A stretch of DNA of 29,025 nucleotides from Priapulus caudatus (Eukaryota > Priapulida > Priapulimorpha > Priapulimorphida > Priapulidae): the NCBI RefSeq assembly GCF_000485595.1, contig NW_014578051.1, positions 75,125-104,149 on the forward strand. The letters run 5' to 3'. Made by a program: the position numbers and the translations under genes. Positions 1-11,035 of this stretch are shown here, in pieces (positions within the stretch are counted from its first letter, which is position 1; every line of letters starts with the position of its first letter). The notes under the pieces were generated by a model. That model saw only the letters and a list, made by a program, of their open reading frames with translations, was not told the origin of the DNA and ran no database searches.

Positions 1-400
1 ACTGTCCTGCCTAGCTTGGCGAAAACTTTCCACCCCTTCGCTCACGCACGGCTATACTGCGTGGCTCTACTGTCCTGCCTAGCTTGGCGAAAACTTTCCA
101 CCCCTTCGCTCACGCACGGCTATACTGCGTGGCTCTACTGTCCTGCCTAGCTTGGCGAAAACTTTCCACCCCTTCGCTCACGCACGGCTATACTGCGTGG
201 CTCTACTGTACTGCCTAACTTGGCAAAAACTATGCATTTCTCCTTCGCTCACGCACGGCTATACTGCGTGGCTCTACTGTCCTGCCTAACTTGGCGAAAA
301 CTATCCATTTCTCCTTCGCTCACGCGCGGCTCTGCTGCGTGGCTGTACTGTCCTTCCCGCTTGCGCTCTCGCACGGTACTCCTCGCCTCGCGCGTGCTGC
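1..400. repeat. 68-71 bp tandem repeat array, open at the left edge
   Basis: Three identical 68 bp units begin at 1, 69 and 137. Two diverged 71 bp units begin at 205 and 276, and a decayed partial unit begins at 347. Each unit starts ACTGTCCTGCCTA and ends TGCGTGGCTCT. The first units are identical and later ones diverge towards the right, as at the edge of a homogenised array. The array starts at base 1, so it probably continues outside the window. Open frames of about 90 codons here on both strands are produced by the repeat and are not genes. Confidence 0.93.
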
Positions 401-967
401 GAGCTGGCCAGGTGCACAGCCTAGCCGCGTGGCTTAGAAGCCAGTCGACCCCCGTGAACCTCGTCACCGTAACCATGACATCACCGTGACACTCGTCAGC
501 ACAGCTTGATATTATACTGCATTGCCTATACCACCTAAATAACACGCATTCCTCTCAAATGTTCTTTCGGTCTTTGAAAATCGTTTTCAAGAAATTGTAA
601 GTATTTACTAAGGCTATAACTTACCATGAATAATACGTATGGGACGGAAAATCATACACCTTACTCAAATATTACGTATATAGTAACCTATACTTATAAT
701 GCAGAGAATTAGAGGGGCACAAAAAGGAAAAACTTTATAAACCTCAGAGTAATAACATAGGTCTACATTATATAATAACTTGAGCTTGTAAAATGCATGA
801 AAACATCGGATTAATACCAATAAAACACATTATACACCTGAGAACCATATCCTACATTATAGAGTAACCAATGGTGATAGTGAAAAGAGCTGATAAAATT
901 CATGAAAACCATCCCGGGTAAAATACCAATAAAAACTTATTATACACCTCCGTAGAATATTTATATA
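401..967. other. AT-rich spacer with a degenerate ~100 bp direct repeat
   Basis: No gene is visible. Two imperfect direct copies lie at about 756-844 and 846-957. They share CTACATTATA, AAATGCATGAAAAC or AAATTCATGAAAAC, ATACCAATAAAA and TTATACACCT in the same order. A weaker third version may precede them from about 645. The stretch looks like old tandem-duplicated non-coding DNA. Confidence 0.5.
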
Positions 968-1090
968 TTAATGCCTGTTGTTGGGGGCACTATGCTCTCA
1001 TAGTGTTGCTGAGGGAAGGTATAGGCGAGGGCACTATTCCTTCCCAAAGCAACACTATGACAGCATAGTGCCCCCAACAACAGGCATTAA
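968..1090. mobile_element. Palindromic MITE-like element
   Basis: The arms 968-1019 and about 1040-1090 are inverted copies with few mismatches. The outer end reads TTAATGCCTGTTGTTGGGGG and is exactly repeated in inverse at 1071-1090. The loop is about 20 bp. There is no coding capacity. This is a foldback or MITE-type structure of about 123 bp. Superfamily is unassigned because no clear target-site duplication is seen. Confidence 0.6.
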
Positions 1091-1095
1091 TGTTT

Positions 1096-1362
1096 TTAGT
1101 GCATCACATGACTATGCAATCTACTTTTCATGCGTATATACCTTCTTTATACTCCCTAATTTGCCGGTGCATTCGATGTAACAAAACGCTCGACACAAAC
1201 ACAACCGCTGTTCGAAACTCTTGCGTGGCGCCGGAGATTCGTGACGTGAACACAATGCGTTATAATAACAATGCGTCGCGCAAGCAATAGTGCCCGCATT
1301 GCTTCATAGTGCCTGCGACGTTATCCAATAGAATTTCAACGATTTATCACGTGATGCACTAA
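1096..1362. mobile_element. Short element with 16 bp terminal inverted repeats
   Basis: The left end TTAGTGCATCACATGA (1096-1111) matches the inverse of the right end TCACGTGATGCACTAA (1347-1362) with one mismatch. The interior of about 235 bp holds a small hairpin with AAGCAAT and ATTGCTT near 1280-1305 and no supported gene. It starts only a few bases after the previous palindrome, so the two may be adjacent or nested insertions. Confidence 0.5.
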
Positions 1363-1385
1363 TTTACAGTAAATAGTGCTGAGAA

Positions 1386-1614
1386 GGTCTATGTACCCCA
1401 GGGTACTGCTGGAACGTACCCTGGTACTATCTAATATGCCGGACCGTACCTCGCCTACTCCATTAACGAGTCTAGGGAGTCACCTACGCCTACTCCCTAA
1501 CCCTAATCCTAACCCTAACCCTAACCATATCAAATAGTTACCAGGGTACCTACGTTCCAGTATACCGGACCGTACCCAGGGTACGTTCCGGCAGTACCCT
1601 GGGGGACATAGACC
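1386..1614 (+). mobile_element. Palindromic element with telomere-like core, copy A
   Basis: Terminal inverted arms of about 40 bp begin GGTCTATGT-CCCC-AGGGTACTG at 1386 and end in the inverse at 1614. The core contains CCCTAA-type repeats at 1495-1526 and the segment CGCCTACTCCATTAACGAG. A second copy in the opposite orientation lies at 27192-27422 and shares both arms and the core, so this is a dispersed family and not an accident of composition. It has no coding capacity. The telomere-like repeat is carried inside the element and need not mark a former chromosome end. Confidence 0.8.
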
Positions 1615-2025
1615 CTATCAGGGTTCTCCCTACGTTGCGCAAACGGGGCGCGTGCCCCGTTTGGGAAAACTCCCCCGTTTCAATCATTGCGCCCCGTTTA
1701 AATTACCTCCGCCCCGATTAAATTCCACCACAATAAAAGTTTGACAGCGCGGGAATCGATCGTCAAGAATTCCCATTCGACCAGGACCACAGACGCGTGT
1801 ATTTTTACCGTACCACTAATGCGTAAACTTCCTACACTACGCATGTGCTGCAACCACACACAAGTACAAACAGTCAACCTGTCCCAAACCCAACACTAAC
1901 TGTACACCGACTCGGCTCTCTTATATAATATAACAAGAACCCTAAATACCGTCTATGTGTGGTGCGATTTTACGCATTAAATTAGTGTAACGGCTAAAAA
2001 AACACGTCTCCCCGGGCCCCCCTAT
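1615..2025. other. Unique spacer with a CCCCGTTT hairpin
   Basis: A stem of 9 bp with a 4 bp loop lies at 1641-1662 (AAACGGGGC / GCCCCGTTT). CCCCGTTT-like words recur at about 1673, 1691 and 1711. The rest shows no supported gene. The left boundary of the tandem duplication is at 2026. Confidence 0.4.
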
Positions 2026-4052
2026 AGTTTCCTCTCCCCTCGTCCCCTCTCTCTCCTGTTTCAATTTCACTCCTGGGGAGAACCCTCAGCCTATGAGTTA
2101 AGTAGTCAGGCAATTATAATGCTGATTAGTTAGCAGGGAAAGAATGGGTTATAGAACACAATAAGCAAGTGCCGCAGTGTGACAGGGCCCTCATGCTGGC
2201 GTCTGGTGTTCTGCTGTATAAAGTTCATTTGTGCATAGCAAACGTCGCTATACATACGTTCATTTCTAAACCGCAAAAAAAACAACGCTTTACAAGCTAG
2301 TGTAATAAAATTTCCGTAGATTGGCGGGCGCTATCAAAGGCGACGTTGCATCGCCGTCAGTCAAAGATGTGCATGCAATTGCAAAAGCAGCCAAGCGAAT
2401 TAATGTACCGATTATTATAATATACATAAACGTAGCGTAAGTGCGCCGCTTTATGGTCGGTCTACGATTTTATCTATCGGGCGACTACTTTAGGCCTCGA
2501 TTTAGCAGGGTAGCAAGCATCTTATGTCGCTTGAATGTGATCTACGCTGCATCATTTGGTCGCCGAATCAGCATTCGTGCGTTTCTGCATTCATAACGTA
2601 GACGGCTCGGGCCCCAGTATTTGATAGCACAAAGCAGTTCGTTTAGCAAGCACCAAGCAGATGCGTAAGGGCTTGATGCCGTTGGGACCGCTTGTTAGTC
2701 TATCATCAACAAGTCACTGGTATCGTGTGACCAACAAAAGTGGCGCTTACCATAAACAGTTCGTAAATCTGAGTTAAATCTGAATCAACATTAATTTCTG
2801 ATAACACATGTTACAGATTCAGCCAGCTAGACTTGTTCGTAAATCTAGTTCATCAATTCTGAACATTCGTTATAGATCATGTTGGGCAGAATTTTTTTTT
2901 ATGTGATATACGGAAAACTATTAATATATAATTTATGAGAACGGGTTTGTGCAATAATCCCTCCTTGTAAACTGCTGGACGAGTGGCGTGTATGGCGCCA
3001 TTTGTTATTTAATCACCGTGACTTTTGATTAATCAAATTTGAACTCGACACGCTGCGGTGTGATGGCTGCCACTTCCGCCACGACTGGCACGCTGACAAG
3101 GATTTGTCGTGCCGAACAGCCCGCATAGAAATAGATACAGGTAGTGTTATCGCTAGGATCCTGCGCGAGTCTCAGAGGAAAGTTAGTCTAGGCGAGACCA
3201 CGGCAATAGATTTTCGATTAAGAGCAGCTCATAAGGATAAGGTCGAGTTTCGAGTTCCGGCCTCAGGATGTTTTTATGCACGCGGAATGATCCACCGTGG
3301 TCCAGGCTTTTATGTGACGTACGCTATTCCGAGACGATTTTTGGAGTTGCGGCCCGACTAGTCGCTAAGCGCCCGACATCAACGAGCGGCCTGTTAGACC
3401 CATGGTGTCAAGGTAATGAAGGTACATGTAAATAGACCTCGCGTTTCGCAACTGGGGCCCAGCCATACTGGGCGACGTTTAAAAACAATTAGCTCAATTG
3501 AGTCTGAGCGTGAGCACAAGGCACCTCGAGACGCAGCACGTCGAGTGAAGCTAGCAAGATTACACAATTTACAGCAATACCCGGAAGCAAAGATATCTGC
3601 TACACTACACTAATTTCAAGTCAGCGCTGTACGTGCAGCCCAAGTCGATCTTAGCGACTGGAGTCACCGAGTAAGATTACGCACCTGCGAGAGAAAGCGG
3701 AGCATCCACAAACTCGTGCATGGCAACGTATATTGTGCGAAAGAATTTGATCGAGAAAATGTAAGTCTGGGAAATCCGCAGGCCCCAACTCCTGGGTAAT
3801 TATTTGAGGCTAGTCGACTGTATTCCAACTATTCCATAATGTACGCAGGCCTCGTGAGCGCTTATTTTTCAGATCTGGTTGTGCCTGTCGGGGCAACAAG
3901 AAAGGCAATTTTTACTATGTCGCGACAATGCATCGCACTGTGTACTGTTTAATTTCACCGCTCTGTCGCAGACGAATTTACCGTTGTGCAAATCTAAAAT
4001 CGGGCCGGACGGCCGTTAATGTCCATCTTTTGGTCATCATGGGCATAGCAAA

Positions 4053-4187
4053 TATTAGTCAGGAGTGTATAATACAGAATCTATACTATATTAGAATAGA
4101 TTATATAAATATATATATATATATAACAATATACGATAACACGATGTTAGATAATATACTACTGATATTTGTACAACTCCTGATATT
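4053..4187. mobile_element. AT-rich MITE with CAGGAGT ends (copy 1)
   Basis: The left end TAGTCAGGAGTGTATAATA and the right end ACAACTCCTGATATTT are inverted relatives around an AT-rich core with TATATA runs. The equivalent element in copy 2 is at 10821-10940. The same TATCAGGAGT end word bounds the palindrome at 18391-18446. Confidence 0.5.
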
Positions 4188-5879
4188 TCTTGACAGTTGA
4201 ATATCTGTCCCTGCGTGCGAGATCACATAACTACGGCTTACAGCACATATCGACCCGTAGCGACACTGTTGTCGCTGCAGGCCGCGCGTAGCTTTGCGCC
4301 GTTTGCATGCGTGCAAATGGACGTGGTTATTACCACGTCACAAAGACAATTGCACATACGGTCTGTATGGTCTCATTGCATGACTCGACTGCCAACCCGC
4401 TTCTACAGTGTTGTCATTGCCGGATGCAGCGTTTACCCTAGGCTTTCGACTGATATCCACAGGAGATACTCGACGTTCTGACTTGTCCTTGTATCTCACT
4501 CGCGTTTTGTAGTTGAACTACATTGAGCCAGCAAGTCGGCCGTTCCAACTGTTGACCAACAATCTGTCAACTATCAACACACGTGCAATAATACGAAGAG
4601 TGTCCCCTCAGATGCGCGCGAGCCTTATAACTCAGAGTCGCTGAAACCCGCCACCCGGGTATTGTATCCAGTAGCATAAAGTCAGGACCTTTGTCTTCAC
4701 CGGTGACAATCCGTGCCATGGTAGGCTAGCGCATTCCCACGCAAAACCGCTCTTGATAAGTTCTGTAAATGGTAACAGTGGGATGCTCACAGGCGTCGGC
4801 TTTTTTCAGGAGCTTTTGAGCAAACGTTGAAGTGAAGCAGAGAGTGTGTGGTGGGGGCGTCAAGTACTGCCTAGAATACCGGCGCCCTGGCCTTTCAAAC
4901 AGGATGTAAGAATATTCAAACAACAGAACTTTCCAGTTGTCGGTTCGGCACTACGGTCAAGTAGAGTAACCTTGTCCGACACAGGCATGTAGAACTGCCT
5001 TCGACGTTTGTTCAACGCGTGGCAAGTTACGCGGGCGACACTAAACCGTTAGTGAGTTCGAGTATAGGCTGTGTACTAATGAGGCAAGTACTCTAACCAT
5101 CCTATATACTTACAGCAATCATGCTATATGATAGTATATGTTGTCGTGTTCCTGGTTTGTCCTCATTTGAGTCCTACCTAATATAAGCGTTAGTTACAAT
5201 CTATAGAAGAGCGTTAGCGTTTTGTGGGAATACTTACACTTGTAAGAGAAATAGCATCGAGCCTTTCCACAGAGCGGCGTATCCACAGGTATCGTCGGCT
5301 TAATTCCGCCGCCGCAGACTTGAGAAACAAATCAATGTTTAAACCCTCCTGCTTGAGGGTCAAATGGTTTACTGACACTTACTCTTGCGCATAGCATTCA
5401 GACAAAGAAAGCACTTATTCGTGTCATATATACGCATCGCCTTTCCAATAAAGCCATAAAAATACAGCTCATAAAGTTCTACTTTTTTATCCATTAATGT
5501 CTGAAGAGCGAAAAATAGTTATAATATAGAATTGATCACAAGCTAAAAAGACATATTTGAATAAAAATCTAAAATGGGAAATCACCACTGGAAAATCGAT
5601 GCACATTCGAGTTCACTTCGCTAGGTCGATTGCTGTAGACTTACAACACGCAACCACAGCTAAGGGATACAGTAGTCTGTCACGTAAACCTTGCAGTATA
5701 TTCGCTTTGGCAACACGTGCGCTGTCTGTGGAATCAAGTCTCCCCCACCCTCACCTTGCCCGAGCGTACCAATGCGCAGTCCTCAAAAGAAAATTCTAAA
5801 ATCTCGCCACGCTGTGCCCCCATTGACACTTTGACCTGTGACCGTCTCAATTTAGGCAACAGTGATGGCTTTTCCTGAC

Positions 5880-6570
5880 GCATGGATACTATTTGCACAT
5901 CCCGACTATCACGAAGTCCCTAGGTCGAGCCGTTTAAGAAATTTTGGCCCTAGCAATTCTGCCATTTCCTCCCTATGCCTTAAGTTGAGGGAATGTTCCC
6001 ACCTTCTTTTACACCCTATTGACCTTTGACCTTTGACCCCCAGCTTCGACATCCCAACTCGTTTGGATTACCCCCCGCCCACGTCCCGAATATCGTGACC
6101 GTACGTCGGAACGGTTAAGATTTGGTGCTGCCAACTGTTGACGCCACGCACAACGACGGATCAATGGGCGATTCTACAAGCTGTATCTGACTACGTCAGA
6201 TGAGCTAACTTTACTAAGACTCCTATAGCAAGGGGGGGGGTATATTTTCGGGATGCGGGGATTGGCCATTTTAATTACCTGGGAACTGGGAAATGTCAGA
6301 TAAATTTTCCGTGATTCGGGAACAGAAGTCCACCGGGGGGAAAGACCCTCGAAAATTGGGTCAATTTGTCGAGATTTCAATTTCTGCGCTAATATTTATT
6401 TAATTTACTTTTCTTTCTTTTTTATTAATTATGCCCAGATAAAATAATAGTATGTAAATATTAAGTATTTATGTAGTGTTTTGAAAACCTAAACTACTGA
6501 ATTTCCTGAAAACATGTTCTACATAACTTCCTGGGAACTGGGAATTGGGATTTATTTATTACTGGGAACT
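5880..6570. other. Non-coding part of the unit with direct-repeat TGACC motifs and CTGGGAACTGG repeats
   Basis: At about 6018-6042 the sequence TTGACCTTTGACCTTTGACC holds three TGACC half-sites spaced as in DR1 nuclear-receptor elements. Two survive in copy 2 near 12506-12524. A run of nine G occurs near 6231. CTGGGAACTGG-type words occur near 6280, 6534 and 6562. No open frame is supported. Confidence 0.35.
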
Positions 6571-6576
6571 GGATAT

Positions 6577-7540
6577 GCAGTGCTCGAAAATAAGGAAAAA
6601 AATGTGGTTGTCCTGCGGACACACCGCAGGCATCAAATCGGGTTGTCCGCTAACAATTTCTGGTTGTCCCAAAAAAATATCCCCAAATCTCCTAATTTTC
6701 AATCACACTAATAATATGGTGCAGAAAACACCTAAAAAACAGTGGTGTAGGCCAGGATTTTTTAAGCAAGGGTGGCCAAAAACAGCAAACTGCGCAAATA
6801 GTGCTGACTTAAATATTTTAATGGCTCCTCCGCCTCCCTCTCGCAACCCTACGGCTCCTCTACCTTCTCGTGCAATCTGTTTTGGGTGGCCATGTGAATA
6901 GGCGACATTTTTGTTGCATTGTTCTCTGCTCCCAAGATATGTAATTGTTCAGTGGGGGTCTGGATTCTACAGGAGAGGGTGAAAAACAAGCGGGGGGGTA
7001 TGGGGGTCCTCCCCCAGAAAATTTGAAAAATGTAGATTGGCAGGAGATAGTATTTGCAGCACTTTTGAGTACATGTACAAGCCTTCATTCTGACTAACGA
7101 CACAATATCCGTCTTTTTAATTTTCGGATCAACATGAATCCCCACTGCATGTTGTTTGTTTTGCATGGGCAAAGCCATCGGAAAATTCAAAAATAATAAT
7201 GGATATAAAAATATCCCAAAATGTAGGGGTGAACTTGCTGGTTTGGCTGGTTTCCAAAATCGAGTTCACCTCCTCATAAATCAGAAAAAAAAATCTGACA
7301 TATTACCAGTGTTGGAAATAGCAGCTGGTATGCGTCGCTTTACCACACCATAGATTTAATGGGTCCGCCAGGCTATAAAGTGCTCTTGAGACCACTAAGA
7401 AAAACATAAATAAAGTACGTTTTTTTCGTCACTTTTTCTTGGTTGTCCACCGGAACAATGTCTCAGACTGGTTAGGTTGTCCGGTCACAAATTCTGGTTG
7501 TCTCGGACAAACCGGACCAACGCTTATTTCGAGCACTGTA
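6577..7540. mobile_element. ~0.96 kb non-autonomous DNA transposon, hAT-like ends (copy 1)
   Basis: The left end CAGTGCTCGAAAATAAG (6578-6594) and the right end CTTATTTCGAGCACTG (7523-7538) are inverted repeats with one length difference. CAG...CTG ends occur in the hAT superfamily, but I cannot find a clean 8 bp target duplication, so the family is an inference. Inside, a GGTTGTCC motif occurs at both ends in the same orientation (6604, 6641, 6662; 7440, 7473, 7495). No transposase-like frame is visible. Short frames here on both strands are not supported. Copy 2 carries the same element at about 13068-14052. Confidence 0.6.
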
Positions 7541-7544
7541 TATA

Positions 7545-8150
7545 TCATCAGGATATCATGCTCATAATAATTAATATGACAGTTGGACCATAATACTTTC
7601 AAGTTGTATTGTAAGTTATATCTTGGTTATATATTATAAGCTACAGTCGAGGATCGCTTTGTGCTCATGCAGTGATGCAGGCTTTGTGTGCGATGCAACA
7701 CGGGAAGAACCTAGCCTGACGTCACAGGCCGTTTTCCCACCTGGTGGCCGGTTTGGCAGAATAAATGATTTTCAACATTCATAGACCCAACATCAAGACG
7801 TGTTTTCAATATCACAGAGGCAACCAAAAAATATACGAATGCTTTTGTTATTTACGTGTTGATACTAGCTTCAAATAATTGTAAAAATTTGACAGTTTAG
7901 AGATATCACTAAAGAAGGCCTTTAATGTACAAAACAATATGCCCCCATGTAAGCTTACACCGTAACACCGACTCCTGTACCCCCCTCTGCTAATGGAAGT
8001 ACAGTAACAAGAAATTTTACATGCCCGCTATCAGGAGCGAATAATTATCCGATGCTGTTATTATTCCCTCCTGCGACTATCGGTTTTTAGCTCATCATTG
8101 CAACTACAGCACGCACGCGCACGTGTTATGTTGATTCGACTAAAAACGAA
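7545..8150. other. Non-coding part of the duplicated unit
   Basis: I see no gene, RNA gene or terminal-repeat element. The match to copy 2 (about 14056-14710) continues without a large gap. It includes a conserved GTTTTCCCACCTGGTGGCCG segment near 7731. Confidence 0.3.
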
Positions 8151-8153
8151 ACT

Positions 8154-8305
8154 AGGGCAGTAGATTAAAGGGCACCGATGGCAATTACACAAAAGGGCAA
8201 GGCAGGTGACTGCCGTCGGTCGGTTTGGATTTTCAGGGGCAGTACGGCGATTGATAGGGGCACAGACGGCAATTGCCGTCGGTGCCGTCGGTTAATTCGA
8301 GCCCT
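8154..8305. mobile_element. Small inverted-repeat element ending AGGGCTCGAATTAA (copy 1)
   Basis: The start AGGGCAGTAGATTAA at 8154 and the inverse of the end TTAATTCGAGCCCT at 8305 are related. Each is followed by GGCACCGA-GGC. A perfect 16 bp palindrome GACGGCAATTGCCGTC is at 8265-8280, and GCCGTCGGT recurs several times. The ends resemble the GGGTTCGAAATTAA end at 26327, suggesting a related family. The copy-2 equivalent is at about 14715-14882. Confidence 0.35.
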
Positions 8306-8479
8306 GGTTGAGATGTCAATACAAATACATGTGCAATCATGCTTACACGTAACACATTAACCATTTGTTTGGCAAGCACACAGTGAAATACACACACCCA
8401 CACAGAAATGTTTTATTGTATGTACTGGTTGATAATACGGACTCCAAAGTTAGAATATAGATAGATGTGAATGGGTATA

Positions 8480-8640
8480 ACGTAAACGTAATATTACGTG
8501 CTTCGCATGTTTCCACTGTGTGCGGACCAGGTAATATTGCGTGGTTGTGATCGCTTATTTCTACGCATATTTGCACTCTGTGCGGACGACGTAATATTAC
8601 GTGCTTGTGATCGGACCGCTTGTGACAGATCGGTGTTCAC
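8480..8640. repeat. Degenerate direct repeats around GTAATATTAC
   Basis: The word GTAATATT(A/G)C begins at 8488, 8531 and 8591. Each copy is preceded or followed by GTGCGGAC and GTG-TTGTGATCG. This is an imperfect short tandem repeat retained in copy 2 around 15085-15230. It has no coding value. Confidence 0.5.
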
Positions 8641-10820
8641 GACACCCGTACACTGTACAGCATTGCAGACTTCCAAAACAAAAAATCTGCTCGGATGAAA
8701 TTCAACTCGTACATCTCATATGGGAAACTATGGCCAAATAGCTACTGAATATTTAACTTCATTATTACATGGTTATTTCTACTTACATTATGGGGCTTAC
8801 ACAAATCTCGGACACACAGACACAGAACAGAGATACACAGAACAACACGAAATTGAAACCTGTTGAAACAAAACGAAATACAAACAGAACGAAAACAAAA
8901 CAGCGCCCCCTATTTTCAGGCAAATGTTTACCTTTTTTGTTTTTTTGTCTTTTTTAAGACCGAACAAACGGTTTTCAACCGAGTATAGTTTAGAACCCGT
9001 CCCGTGTACTCATCGATCTCTTCTGTAAATTTGGCGCTATTTGGATACAAACTGACGGAGCCTTTCATTAACATAGAACATTCGCCAAATTATAGTAAGA
9101 TGGCGTGTGTAGGAATGGCGGACAGTGCGACGTTTGGGTGTTGCTATCCCCCGGGCGTAGAGGGAGGTCACGTGATAACGTTGACGATGACGTTCAAAAT
9201 GTTAACCAAGTTTCCTCTCCCCCTCCCCTCCCCCCTGTTTCAATTTCATCCTGGGGAGAACCCTGCCTATGAGTGTAAGTAGTAGCAATTATAATGCTGA
9301 TAGTTAGCAGGGGAAAGATGGGTATAAGAACACAATAACAAGTGCCGCAGTGTGACAGGGCTCAGCTGGCGTCTGGTGTTCTGCTGATAAATTCATTTGT
9401 GCATAGCAAGACGTCCTATACATACGTTCATTTCTAACCCAAAAAAACAACGCTTCAACTAGTGTAATAAAATTCCGATAGATGGCGGGCCGCTATCAAA
9501 GGCATCGTTGCATCGGTCAGTCAAAGCATTGCAGCAATTGCAAAAAGCAGCAGCGAATTAATTACCATATTATAATATACATAACGTGCGTTAAGGCCCG
9601 CTCAGGTCGGTCTACGATTTTACTATCGGCGACTACTTTAGCGCCGATTAGCAGCGTAGCAACACTTATGTCGACTTGAAGTGACTACGCTGCACATCGC
9701 CGATCACATCGTAGCGTTTCTGCATCAAACGTAGACGGGCTCGCGGCCCCAGTATTTGTACTAGCACAAGCAGTTCTTTAGCACAAACAGAGCAAGCTTG
9801 ATGCCGGGACCAGTCTACATCAAACAAGTCACGTACGTGACCAACAAAATGGCGCTTACCAGTAAACATCGTAAATCTATTAATCTGATACACATTAATC
9901 TGATAACACATTACAGATTCACAGTAACTTCGTAAATCTATTCTCAATTTTCTGAACATCGTTATAATCATGTGCAGAATTTTTTTTTATGTGATATACG
10001 GAAAACTTAATATATATTTGAGAAAGGGTTTGTGCAATAATCCCTCCTTGTAAACTGCTGACGAGTGGCGTGTAGGCTGCCATTTTATTAATCACGTGAC
10101 TTTTGATAATCATTTGACTCGACACGCTGCGGTGATTGGCTGCCACTCACGATTTGTCGCCGACAGCCGCATAGAAATAGAACATGTTCTATTCTCTGCG
10201 ATCGCAGTCGGCGACCGTATTTTCGATTAAGAGCACTCATGTCGAGTTTGGTCGCCGATGTTTTTATCGGCGATCTGGCCGGTTTTTGACGTACGATATT
10301 CAAATTTTGTCGGCGACTAGGTCGTAAGGCCGACATAAGCGGGCCTTTAGACTATGGTGTCAGGTAATAAGGTACATTAAACCCCTGGCGAGGCACATCT
10401 GGCTCGTTAAAAAATTGCTCAATGGTTGATACAACCAGAGCAGCTCGTGCAAGATTACAATTTACAGCAATACGATAGCAAATATCTGTAAACTAATTTC
10501 AGTAGGTAGGCCAGTGATTAGTGGATCAATAAGCTCAAGAACGGACACACTTGCATGCATCTATATTGGTGCGAAAATTTGATGAGAAAATTAAGTCTGG
10601 AAATCCGCAGCCCCAACTCCTGGGTAATTATTTGAGTGCTAGTGACTGTATTCCAACTATTCATAATGTACCAGGCCTCGACGCTTATTTTCAGATCTGG
10701 TTGTCCTGTCGGGCAACAAGAAGCAATTTTTACTTGTCCGAATTTTAATTTTACTTGTCCAAATTACTTGTGCAATCTATGAGCCGTTAATGTCCTCTTT
10801 TGGTTCAGTGCATATCATAT

Positions 10821-10940
10821 TATCAGGAGTTGTATAATATAAGATCTATTACTATATAATAGAGTATATAAATATATATATATAATATAACATATATAGA
10901 TAGATGTAGATATATATATAATATTGTTACACTCCTGATA
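10821..10940. mobile_element. AT-rich MITE with TATCAGGAGT ends (copy 2)
   Basis: The ends TATCAGGAGT (10821-10830) and ACTCCTGATA (10931-10940) are a perfect 10 bp inverted pair around an AT-rich core with GATAGATGTAGATATA. It corresponds to 4053-4187 in copy 1. Confidence 0.6.
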
Positions 10941-11035
10941 TTTTTGCCAGTATTCCCTGCGTGCATATAGGCGTCGCACATTACCTAGGACATGTGTCGC
11001 GCTACGCGCGTTTGCATGCTGCGTGCGTGCGTGTG

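Larger units (their letters stand above)
2026..9208 (+). repeat. ~7 kb tandem duplication, copy 1
   Basis: The copy begins AGTTTCCTCTCCCC at 2026 and ends TGTTAACC at 9208. The same beginning recurs at 9209 and the same end at 15868. Matching anchors run in order throughout, for example the GGGAGAACCCT segment (about 2075 and 9257), the TGTGATATACGGAAAACT segment (about 2901 and 9990), and the GGGGGGGGGTATATTTTCGGG segment (about 6231 and 12711). The first half, about 2026-5900, is inflated by dense short insertions relative to copy 2. A block of roughly 300 bp near 5480-5790 is also present only here. No protein-coding gene, rRNA or tRNA is recognised in the unit. Confidence 0.9.

Noticed and set aside
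1495-1526. True chromosome end or former telomere
   Set aside because: The CCCTAA block is short and internal to a palindromic element found again in inverted orientation at 27192-27422, with ordinary sequence on both sides.
3104-3361. 85-codon plus-strand frame in copy 1
   Set aside because: The equivalent stretch in copy 2 (about 10165-10320) does not keep the frame, and this region is full of insertions. No domain is recognised.
8488-8600. TAATATTAC words as in rolling-circle origins of small circular DNA viruses
   Set aside because: GTAATATTAC is a short palindrome in an AT-rich degenerate repeat. There is no stem-loop with it at the apex and no Rep-like frame nearby.
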